DNA from: Armatimonadota bacterium
GTDB lineage: Bacteria > Armatimonadota > DTGP01 > JAHWJO01
Reading direction: 5' to 3'
NCBI GenBank assembly: GCA_019348365.1
Contig: JAHWJO010000352.1
Coordinates: 1-5,357 of the forward strand
DNA length: 5,357 bases
Shown here: positions 1 through 4,790 of the stretch, one piece after another
How positions within the stretch are numbered: the stretch's first letter is position 1
Layout of the letters: each line of letters opens with the position of its first letter
Program-made: the position numbers and the translations under genes
The notes under the pieces: model-generated
The model's input: only the letters and a program-made list of their open reading frames with translations
Databases searched by the model: none
Told to the model about the DNA's origin: nothing

Positions 1-327
1 AACTTCCCTCTTTCTATCGCTCCCTCCCTAAACTCTTAGCTTGATGCACATGAATTGATGAAATTTTGATTCCCATTGCAGGGAACGGGGAATCGAATAG
101 GTATTAATAATTAGCTCCTGCTCATTTTTATTACTGGGCCGAGAGAGGCACGGATCATCCTAGATTTTCACTCTCTGGATCAGTATCCCAGATCCGCCCT
201 CGATTCCTTATGCGAGTAACACAGAGGACGTGTCATCCTTCTGATGGACAGCAAATCTAAGAAGTTGGTTTCCAGGTTATATGAGATATGTTAAAACCTG
301 TTCTGAGAGGATGATGCCGGATTTTTA
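1..327. other. AT-rich non-coding leader upstream of the Imm11-like gene
   Basis: No frame stays open in from the left edge: the three forward frames stop within about 45 bases, so no upstream gene tail can be claimed. The stretch is clearly AT-richer than the DNA beyond 990. It contains a stem at 174-192 (TCTGGAT pairing with ATCC-C-AGA, one bulged C). A larger stem spans 273-300: CAGGTT (273-278) pairs with AACCTG (295-300), and inside it ATAT (279-282) pairs with ATAT (286-289) around a GAG loop. The first ~30 bases are C/T-rich and faintly resemble the tract at 2737-2802, but too short to call a repeat. Nothing else is recognisable. Confidence 0.6.
265..292 (+). promoter_or_regulatory. 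Weak candidate sigma70-type promoter for the Imm11-like gene
   Basis: TTGGTT at 265-270 and TATGTT at 287-292 are separated by 16 bases and match the -35 and -10 consensus at 3/6 and 4/6 positions. Transcription would begin near 299, giving a leader of about 29 bases. It overlaps the hairpin at 273-300, so the two readings (promoter or transcribed hairpin) compete. AT-rich DNA gives such matches by chance. Confidence 0.2.
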
Positions 328-912
328 ATGATGAAATGGTATTGGGTATCTATTTGGACTGAAAACACTTGTAATCCATTTTACGCAGATAGTTCTGACC
401 TTTATGGGCGAACCGAGGAGGATATGCTCACGGGTCAGTTCATTGAAAATTGGGATGAAAATGCCTGGCTCCAAGCCAGTGACCCGGATCATGAGGGGGA
501 AATAGATGACGTGCTACAAAATCATCTCAGACTGCCTATTTTTTCTCATCGGCTTCAGCACGCCTTAACATCAGCGGGTATCGGTGGCATTCAGTTTCTC
601 TCCGTGAAAGTGCTACGTCCCGATGGGGAGATCATACCAGGTTTCGCCATTGCAAACTTGCTGAATATCATTCCGGCACTGAACAAAGACAGAACCCAAT
701 TCAAAGTAATAAAACCCTCTTACGCCGAAGAAGAACGGATCTTGCTCTATTCCAAAGTTTGCCTCTACAAACAAGCGTTGGAGGGTTATGATATAATTCG
801 CCTGAAAGAAAGTAAGTATAAAATATATGCATCAGAACGGCTCAAAGATATTTTTGAAGGTGGGGAGTTTACGGGTGCTACATTCAATCCAAAAGTTGTA
901 GAACTTACATAA
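328..912 (+). CDS. Imm11/DUF1629-family immunity-like protein
   Basis: This 194-residue protein looks like a member of the Imm11 (DUF1629) family, which are predicted cytoplasmic immunity proteins that neutralise partner toxins of polymorphic-toxin or contact-dependent systems. Seen here: a GQFIENWDE segment (37-45), the family-like core IFSHRLQHALTSAGIGGIQF (71-90) followed by a strand and GFAIANLLNIIPAL (105-118), then YDIIRLKES (154-162) and a second core-like segment at 166-186 (YASERLKDIFEGGEFTGATF). The two core segments resemble each other, as in relatives. There is no signal peptide or membrane segment. Two ATGs lie at 328 and 331. A purine-rich GAGAGG (305-310) sits too far upstream for ideal spacing, so the exact start is uncertain. 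Base composition and codons (ATA, TTA, AGA) differ from the high-GC neighbours, suggesting horizontal transfer. No toxin gene is visible; it may lie to the left or be lost. Family assignment is from remembered motifs; immunity function is inferred. Confidence 0.72.
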   Translation: MMKWYWVSIWTENTCNPFYADSSDLYGRTEEDMLTGQFIENWDENAWLQASDPDHEGEIDDVLQNHLRLPIFSHRLQHALTSAGIGGIQFLSVKVLRPDGEIIPGFAIANLLNIIPALNKDRTQFKVIKPSYAEEERILLYSKVCLYKQALEGYDIIRLKESKYKIYASERLKDIFEGGEFTGATFNPKVVELT

Positions 913-989
913 CCAACCCATTATCCCTGCTTTTTCAACCGAACTTAACAGCCTGGATTGAGTATGAAAAACGACAGAAATGGGAAAGA

Positions 990-1808
990 TCAGCCCCTCG
1001 CCGGCGCGCCGCCCGCCGCGATGTAGGCCGCCGTTGCGAGGGGAAGCACCCCCTCATGATCGATTACCTGCTGCAAGTGCCGCCACCGCGACGGGCCGGC
1101 GGTCTCGCGCATGACGACCCCGTGCATCCGCTGGAGATGGAACCGCGCGTGCCCCCGGATGTACCCCTCCAGACGCTCGATCTCCTCCGGCGTGACGCAG
1201 CGCCGCCCCGCATTGATCGTGAACATCCGCCGCCGCGCGCCGCCACCGAACGAGGCGTGCCGAAGGTTATGATCGAAGACGACCACATCACCCGGTTGAG
1301 TCTCCAGCGCGACGCACGGCAGCTCGGACTGGGGTACGCCGTAGCAGGCCGCGAGGTCTCCCGCCGCATCCAGATCCCGCTTGAGCGGGCTGCCCGGAAC
1401 ATGGCTTCCCGAAATGACCCGAAGGCAGCCGGTGTCGCGCGTGAGAGGGTCGAGGTAGAAAGCGATCTTGACGGCCCATGTTTCGGGGTAGTTGCCGTCA
1501 GGGTGCCATGAGGTGTCGCCCGCGTAATAGTTCCCGTCGCTGCCCAGGTAGTTAAAATCCTCCCCCAGCAATCCGGCGAGGATCCCTTCGATGCAGGGAT
1601 CGTCCAGAAGCGCTGAAAGGAGTGGGTGCTGGTCGATGAAGGGGACGAAGCAGGTCCGGAGCGCGCCGTCGTGCGCATCGCCGCCGCGCGGGGCGATGAC
1701 CTCCTCGAACGCCGTCGTGATTGCGTCGATCACGTCCGCCATGAGGCCGGGGAACGCCAGGTACCCGAACGTTTGGAAGAAACGGTGGTGTGGTTGAGTG
1801 AGCCTCAT
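990..1808 (-). CDS. Phytanoyl-CoA dioxygenase (PhyH) family Fe(II)/2-oxoglutarate oxygenase
   Basis: A 272-residue soluble enzyme of the PhyH family, which hydroxylate (or otherwise oxidise) small molecules using Fe(II), O2 and 2-oxoglutarate. Visible: N-terminal FFQTFGYLAFPGL (10-22), typical of the family opening; the iron-binding HxD as WHPDGNY (H102, D104); GCLRVISGSHVPGS (127-140), the usual GxLxVxPGSH-like turn; PGDVVVFDHNLRHASFGGGARRR (172-194), giving the second iron histidine (probably H184) and the 2-oxoglutarate-binding arginine (R193 or R194). All catalytic elements are therefore present, and the length fits the family. The frame stays open upstream to 1994, but the ATG at 1808 is chosen: GGAGAG (1813-1818) lies 4 bases before it and similarity begins there; the extension reads as unstructured and would overlap the methyltransferase. 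An ATG at 1820 is the alternative. The substrate cannot be told; bacterial members range from halogenases to secondary-metabolite hydroxylases. It is divergent from the methyltransferase gene and convergent with the Imm11-like gene, with no terminator seen. Confidence 0.92.
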   Translation of the reverse strand: MRLTQPHHRFFQTFGYLAFPGLMADVIDAITTAFEEVIAPRGGDAHDGALRTCFVPFIDQHPLLSALLDDPCIEGILAGLLGEDFNYLGSDGNYYAGDTSWHPDGNYPETWAVKIAFYLDPLTRDTGCLRVISGSHVPGSPLKRDLDAAGDLAACYGVPQSELPCVALETQPGDVVVFDHNLRHASFGGGARRRMFTINAGRRCVTPEEIERLEGYIRGHARFHLQRMHGVVMRETAGPSRWRHLQQVIDHEGVLPLATAAYIAAGGAPARG

Positions 1809-1863
1809 GAAACTCTCCATCTCCGACGCAGGAAGGAAGCTACCCTCCTCTTCGACCTCCGCG

Positions 1864-1892
1864 TTGCCCCTCCTGTGTCCCTGTGTTACACT
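1864..1892 (+). promoter_or_regulatory. Candidate promoter of the methyltransferase gene with overlapping palindrome
   Basis: TTGCCC (1864-1869) and TACACT (1887-1892) are 17 bases apart and each match the sigma70 -35/-10 consensus at 4 of 6 positions; transcription would start near 1899, about 50 bases before the start at 1951. The spacer carries CCTGTGT twice (1872-1878, 1880-1886), and an odd palindrome GTGTTACAC (1883-1891) overlaps the -10. That arrangement could be an operator controlling one or both divergent genes. Promoter use in this host is not known, so this is a pattern match. Confidence 0.35.
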
Positions 1893-1950
1893 GATGCGAC
1901 ACCCGAAACGACATTCCCCGCGCGGATTCCCCTGAAGGACACGGATCGAG

Positions 1951-2703
1951 ATGGAACCTGAAGAGTACCCCAAGATGCGCCGCCTGGAGGACACCTACTG
2001 GTGGTTCGTGGGGCGGCGCGAGCTGGTGCGGACTCTTCTGGACGAGCGGGTGCCGCGAGGGGCTTCCTACCTCGACATCGGGTGCGGCACCGGCGCTATG
2101 TCTCAGGAGCTGGCCGCGCGCGGGACGGTGACCTCGCTCGATTTCGAGCACGCCGCCCTCCATTTCGCCCGCACGCGGGGCCTGACGCGGCTGGTGCAGG
2201 CGAGCGCGGAAACCCTCCCCTTCCCCGACGACGCGTTCGACGCCCTGACCGCCCTCGACGTGATCGAGCACCTGGACGACGACCTCGCCGCCGCGCGGGA
2301 GATTCGCCGGGTGCTGAAGCCGGGCGGGGTCGCCATCGTCTCGGTCCCGGCGTTCATGTTCCTCTGGAGCGAGCACGACATCGCGCTCCACCACCGCCGG
2401 CGCTATCGTGCGGGGGAGCTCCGCGACCTGTTCCGGCGCGCGGGGCTGGAGGTGGAGCGGGTGAGCTACGTCATGACCTCCCTCTTCCCGGCGGTGGCGG
2501 CGGTGCGCCTGGCGCAGAAAGCCCTCGGATCGGACCGCAAGACCCTGGAGGCGGCGAAGACCACCCTCCCCGACGTGCCCGGCCCCCTCAACGGCGTCCT
2601 GACCGGCCTCCTGCGCGCCGAAGCGCAGGTCGTCCGGCGCGTCAGCCTCCCGTTCGGAGTGTCGCTGGTGGGCGTTGCAAGGAAACAGAAAACCGGAAAC
2701 TGA
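1951..2703 (+). CDS. Class I SAM-dependent methyltransferase (Methyltransf_11 type)
   Basis: A 250-residue methyltransferase that transfers the methyl group of S-adenosylmethionine to an unknown acceptor. The Rossmann motifs are in order: motif I LDIGCGTG (41-48) binding SAM; an acidic residue ending strand 2 (D64 in SLDFE) for the ribose hydroxyls; ETLPFPDDAFD (87-97), the Methyltransf_11 signature; DVIEHLDD (103-110); VLKPGGVAIVSVPA (121-134). The N-terminal EDTYWWFVGRRE (13-24) and the C-terminal SLPFGVSLVGVARK (232-245) are features I associate with a subfamily found among lipid and polysaccharide gene sets, which hints at a lipid or glycan substrate but does not prove it. The start at 1951 keeps the conserved N-terminus; GGATCGAG directly upstream is only a poor ribosome site, and a second ATG lies at 1975. 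Hydrophobic content is low apart from SLFPAVAAVRLA (177-188), so it is cytoplasmic or peripherally membrane-bound. It is divergent from the oxygenase and 99 bases upstream of the phosphoesterase gene. Confidence 0.92.
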   Translation: MEPEEYPKMRRLEDTYWWFVGRRELVRTLLDERVPRGASYLDIGCGTGAMSQELAARGTVTSLDFEHAALHFARTRGLTRLVQASAETLPFPDDAFDALTALDVIEHLDDDLAAAREIRRVLKPGGVAIVSVPAFMFLWSEHDIALHHRRRYRAGELRDLFRRAGLEVERVSYVMTSLFPAVAAVRLAQKALGSDRKTLEAAKTTLPDVPGPLNGVLTGLLRAEAQVVRRVSLPFGVSLVGVARKQKTGN

Positions 2704-2736
2704 GGCAGAGAACTCGCCCATAATGAGAAACTATCC

Positions 2737-2802
2737 AACTCCCAGTCCCCTCATTCCCAACCCTCCCATTTCCTGACTCCCCATCTCCCCAACTCCCCAT
2801 CT
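2737..2802 (+). repeat. C-rich degenerate 7-9-mer tract abutting a start codon; G-quadruplex motif on the opposite strand
   Basis: The gap between the methyltransferase and phosphoesterase genes holds a tract of short C/T units. The last three are near-perfect octamers: ACTCCCCA (2776-2783), TCTCCCCA (2784-2791), ACTCCCCA (2792-2799); a partial TCT then runs straight into the ATG at 2803. Eight C-runs of three or four lie at 2741-2743, 2747-2750, 2756-2758, 2761-2763, 2765-2767, 2779-2782, 2787-2790 and 2795-2798. On the minus strand the first five become G-runs with loops of 1, 2, 5 and 3 bases, which meets the usual G-quadruplex rule. The tract leaves no room for a Shine-Dalgarno site. Confidence 0.8.
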
Positions 2803-3627
2803 ATGTTCGATCCCGCATGGCTCCTCAGTCCCGCGCTGCTCTATCCCCTCTGGGAAGCCGCTCATCCCCGGCTGAGAGAATACACGCTCCGTTTCGAGCG
2901 CCTGCCCCCGGCCTGGGACGGCCTGACCCTCCTCTACCTCAGCGACAGCCACACGCTCCGGCGCGGACGGCGGGAACGCAACCTGACGCGTCTGCTGACG
3001 GGGCGGGAGACCGACCTGCTCTTCCTCGGGGGCGACATTGCCACAACGGAAGCGGGCTACCGGATCATCCTCGAGGCCGCGCGGGGAGTGACGGTCCGTC
3101 TGGGACGCTACGCTTCGTGGGGGAATTCGGAAAACCAGAAGATCGTCCACCGGGAGCGGCTCCAGGAGCTCCTCCGCGCGGAGGGGTTCACCATGCTGCT
3201 CAACACCCGCGACGTTCTGGAGCGGGAGGGAGTGCCGCTCGCCCTCTGCGGCGTGGATTGCCCCTACAGCGAGAAGGCAGACTTCCACGCCGCCCTCGAC
3301 GGACTCACGGAGGACGTCTTCCGTATTCTCCTGATGCACGCGCCGGAGGGGCTGCTTCAGATGGGACGCCACCACGCGGACCTGATCCTCTCCGGACACA
3401 CCCACGGCGGCCAGATCCGCATGCCTGGACTCCCCGCGTTCAGCCTCCACACGGACACCGAGGTGGACCTCGACCGGGGCGTGTTCGAGGGGGATGCCCT
3501 GCGCCGGTTCGACCCCGAATGCCCGGAGACGACCCGCCTGGTGATCGGATCCGGCCTCGGCACGAGCACCGCGCCGGTCCGCCTCTTCTGCCCGCCGGAA
3601 GCGGTCATGGTAACGCTGAGGCGTTGA
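2803..3627 (+). CDS. YkuE-like calcineurin-type metallophosphoesterase with altered GNH motif
   Basis: A 274-residue member of the calcineurin-like metallophosphoesterase superfamily, nearest in layout to the YkuE/membrane-associated phosphoesterase group. Motifs in order: LYLSDSH (44-50; D48, H50), FLGGD (74-78; D78), WGNSEN (106-111), ILLMHAPE (175-182; H179), ADLILSGHTHGGQIRMPG (192-209; H199, H201), and the family-like C-terminus IGSGLGTSTAPVRLFCPPE. These residues normally bind two metal ions that hydrolyse a phosphoester. The oddity is the third motif: relatives read GNH[D/E], but here it is GNSE, with S109 (codon TCG, 3127-3129) in place of the catalytic histidine. The metal ligand N108 is kept. 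The enzyme may thus be slow, altered in specificity, or non-catalytic. Many relatives carry an N-terminal membrane segment; here only a short apolar stretch (WLLSPALLYPLW, 6-17) precedes the domain, too polar around it for a clear anchor. The ATG at 2803 has no Shine-Dalgarno; the C-rich tract ends right at it. The stop codon is embedded in a heptamer array. The substrate is unknown. Confidence 0.9.
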   Translation: MFDPAWLLSPALLYPLWEAAHPRLREYTLRFERLPPAWDGLTLLYLSDSHTLRRGRRERNLTRLLTGRETDLLFLGGDIATTEAGYRIILEAARGVTVRLGRYASWGNSENQKIVHRERLQELLRAEGFTMLLNTRDVLEREGVPLALCGVDCPYSEKADFHAALDGLTEDVFRILLMHAPEGLLQMGRHHADLILSGHTHGGQIRMPGLPAFSLHTDTEVDLDRGVFEGDALRRFDPECPETTRLVIGSGLGTSTAPVRLFCPPEAVMVTLRR

Positions 3628-3646
3628 GCATGGAGCGTTGAGCGTT
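3619..3646 (-). repeat. Left heptamer array (inverted copy), overlapping a stop codon
   Basis: Four 7-base units: AGGCGTT (3619-3625), GAGCATG (3626-3632, divergent), GAGCGTT (3633-3639) and GAGCGTT (3640-3646). They are the reverse complements of the AACGCCT and AACGCTC units of the array at 3719-3753, so the two arrays form an inverted pair with a 72-base spacer. The first unit together with the next two bases supplies the last two arginine codons and the TGA stop of the phosphoesterase gene (3619-3627). Confidence 0.85.
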
Positions 3647-3682
3647 GAAAACGACGGCTCTACCCCTTCTGTCAAGGGAAGA

Positions 3683-3706
3683 TTCGGAATACTGACCGAA
3701 AGTTTT
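3683..3706 (+). terminator. Weak candidate intrinsic terminator downstream of the phosphoesterase gene
   Basis: TTCGG (3683-3687) pairs with CCGAA (3696-3700) around an 8-base loop, and four T's follow at 3703-3706. The stem is only 5 bp, so it would be weak alone. It lies in the spacer between the two inverted heptamer arrays, which could themselves pair around it in RNA. Confidence 0.3.
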
Positions 3707-3718
3707 GCTCAAGTACTT

Positions 3719-3753
3719 AACGCTCAACGCCTAACGCCTAACGCTCAACGCTC
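3719..3753 (+). repeat. Right heptamer array, five exact tandem units
   Basis: Five uninterrupted 7-base units made of two variants: AACGCTC (3719-3725), AACGCCT (3726-3732), AACGCCT (3733-3739), AACGCTC (3740-3746) and AACGCTC (3747-3753). The variants differ only in the last two bases. The array ends exactly where the stop codon of the minus-strand barrel gene begins (3754-3756). Its pairing partner is the inverted array at 3619-3646. It resembles the short tandemly repeated repetitive sequences known from cyanobacteria in unit length and in its location between genes. Confidence 0.92.
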
Positions 3754-4536
3754 TTAAAAGCCGTATTGGACTCCCCCGGCGACCTGCCAGGTGCGGAGAT
3801 CGGTGGTGGCCCAGCCGTCGTTGTGGGTCCTCACCTCGCCCTCGCCGCTGCTGTACTTGCCCTCGGTAAAAAGGGTGAGCCGCTTCGACACGCCGTAGCG
3901 CACCCCGCCCTGCGCCTGCCAGCCCAGACCGCCGGGCTTGTACTCCTGCCGGTTCGGGATGCCGTTCACCCGGTTCTCCGGGTGGTGGATGTAATAGGCC
4001 GGCCCGACTCCCACGTACGGCTGCAAGCGCCCGCGAGGAAAAGAGGGGGTGGGCTTCCCCAGCCACCGGTAGAGGAGCACCAGCGCGAGGGTGTTCACGC
4101 CATGGGAGATATCGAACCGCTGCACCCGGTTCCCCAGCCGCTCTGACCCGGCGACCGGCGCGCCGTTCCAGGTACCGGAGACCGGCACGACCTCGTCCAC
4201 CTTCGCGTACACCTTGTAGTGGACGAAATCCAGCTCCACGCCCCAGTTCGGGCTCTTCTCGGAGTAACCGCCGAGCTTCAACCCGTAGTACGGGGGGGAT
4301 TCGAAGTTTTGCGCGCCCCAGCTCACGTTCTGGAAGGTGGCGTCGGTGTTCGTGCTCGGCTGCACCACGCGGAGGTCGCTGTCCTGGGTCCGGGAGCCGC
4401 CGAAATAGACGGAGAAATAGGTTTCGGCGCGGGCGGACGCGGGGAGCGCCGCGAGGAGGGCGAGGGCCGCGATTCCGGCCCCGGCGCGCCCGAACCTCCG
4501 GCGAGAGGCGAGTCGAGGGATTCGGTTGAAGGTCAC
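3754..4536 (-). CDS. Outer-membrane beta-barrel protein, lipid A oxidase (LpxQ)-like
   Basis: A 260-residue exported barrel protein. A Sec signal peptide is plain: basic start with RRRFGR (12-17), hydrophobic AGIAALALLAALP (20-32), and cleavage after ASARA at residue 37. The mature ~223 residues alternate polar and apolar positions as in 8-strand barrels and finish in VAGGVQYGF, whose terminal phenylalanine is the usual BAM-complex signal. Segments WGAQNFESPPYYGLKLGGY (73-91), WGVELDFVHYKVYA (98-111), FDISHGVNTLALVLLYRW (141-158) and LQPYVGVGPAYYIHHPE (171-187) match my recollection of the rhizobial lipid A oxidase LpxQ group, which oxidises lipid A glucosamine in the outer membrane; many relatives have no proven activity, so the reaction is inferred and a plain OmpA-like barrel is the alternative. 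The start is a GTG at 4536, supported by GGAGGA six bases upstream. The stop codon touches the heptamer array. It is convergent with the phosphoesterase and divergent from the SDR gene. Confidence 0.85.
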   Translation of the reverse strand: MTFNRIPRLASRRRFGRAGAGIAALALLAALPASARAETYFSVYFGGSRTQDSDLRVVQPSTNTDATFQNVSWGAQNFESPPYYGLKLGGYSEKSPNWGVELDFVHYKVYAKVDEVVPVSGTWNGAPVAGSERLGNRVQRFDISHGVNTLALVLLYRWLGKPTPSFPRGRLQPYVGVGPAYYIHHPENRVNGIPNRQEYKPGGLGWQAQGGVRYGVSKRLTLFTEGKYSSGEGEVRTHNDGWATTDLRTWQVAGGVQYGF

Positions 4537-4542
4537 TGAAAA

Positions 4543-4548
4543 TCCTCC
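4543..4548 (-). promoter_or_regulatory. Shine-Dalgarno site fixing the GTG start of the barrel gene
   Basis: On the minus strand GGAGGA (plus-strand TCCTCC) lies 6 bases before GTG at 4536. No in-frame ATG with comparable support follows before the signal peptide, so the GTG is preferred. An ATG directly before this site opens a five-codon frame whose TGA overlaps the GTG; it is probably a by-product of the motif. Confidence 0.75.
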
Positions 4549-4666
4549 ATGAGATCTGAAAAGAACGTTGAGAGACGACTATTGTTGAAGCATTGGGTTC
4601 CGGGTTCAGCCTTTCCGGGTAATAGACACTGAAAGCGTAGGCGCACATCCATCGCCGCCTATCGGC

Positions 4667-4687
4667 GCTATTGGGACGAGCAATAGC
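4667..4687. promoter_or_regulatory. Perfect 7-bp hairpin in the barrel/SDR divergent gap
   Basis: GCTATTG (4667-4673) pairs exactly with CAATAGC (4681-4687) around a 7-base loop. A second, shorter stem, CGCCG (4653-4657) with CGGCG (4663-4667), touches its left arm by one base. No T-run follows, so it is not an intrinsic terminator. It could be a dyad operator or part of an RNA leader of the SDR gene. Confidence 0.45.
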
Positions 4688-4732
4688 CAGCATTTTCCTG
4701 AGATTATGGGCAAAATACCCGCCCGATTGCAG

Positions 4733-4751
4733 CGAAAGGCGACACCTTTCG
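4733..4751. promoter_or_regulatory. Perfect 7-bp hairpin upstream of the SDR ribosome site
   Basis: CGAAAGG (4733-4739) pairs exactly with CCTTTCG (4745-4751) around the loop CGACA. It lies 39 bases before the SDR start and 24 bases before its ribosome site GGGAGGGG (4776-4783). Such a position suits an operator dyad or a leader stem affecting translation. No T-run follows, which argues against an intrinsic terminator. Confidence 0.45.
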
Positions 4752-4790
4752 AGGTCATTCGGATGAGAAAAAACCGGGAGGGGAAGAGAT

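Noticed and set aside
931..971. TTTTTCA/TGAAAAA inverted repeat between the Imm11-like and PhyH genes, considered as a bidirectional terminator
   Set aside because: The 7-bp stem is almost all A/T with a 27-base loop and no following T-run, so it would be unstable and unlike an intrinsic terminator.
1809..1994. N-terminal extension of the PhyH gene up to 1994
   Set aside because: It would overlap the methyltransferase start, adds a low-complexity tail absent from the family, and lacks the ribosome site present at 1808.
1840..2721. Long open frame on the minus strand opposite the methyltransferase gene
   Set aside because: It mirrors the codon structure of the methyltransferase gene, its translation is rich in R, G, E and H without any motif, and it crosses the divergent promoter region. 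It is a high-GC shadow.
2001..2723. Plus-strand frame of about 240 codons overlapping the methyltransferase gene
   Set aside because: Arginine/proline/glycine-rich translation in a shifted frame of a gene with clear SAM motifs; no domain of its own.
2731..3675. Minus-strand frame of about 314 codons opposite the phosphoesterase gene
   Set aside because: No recognisable domain, it runs through both repeat arrays, and the opposite strand carries all the phosphoesterase motifs.
3619..3753. CRISPR array
   Set aside because: Units are 7 bases with no spacers between them and the two sets are inverted, unlike CRISPR repeats of 21-48 bases with unique spacers; no cas genes are present.
4536..4550. 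Five-codon ATG frame overlapping the GTG start of the barrel gene
   Set aside because: It exists because an AT precedes the GGAGGA ribosome site; it has no ribosome site of its own within the expected distance.
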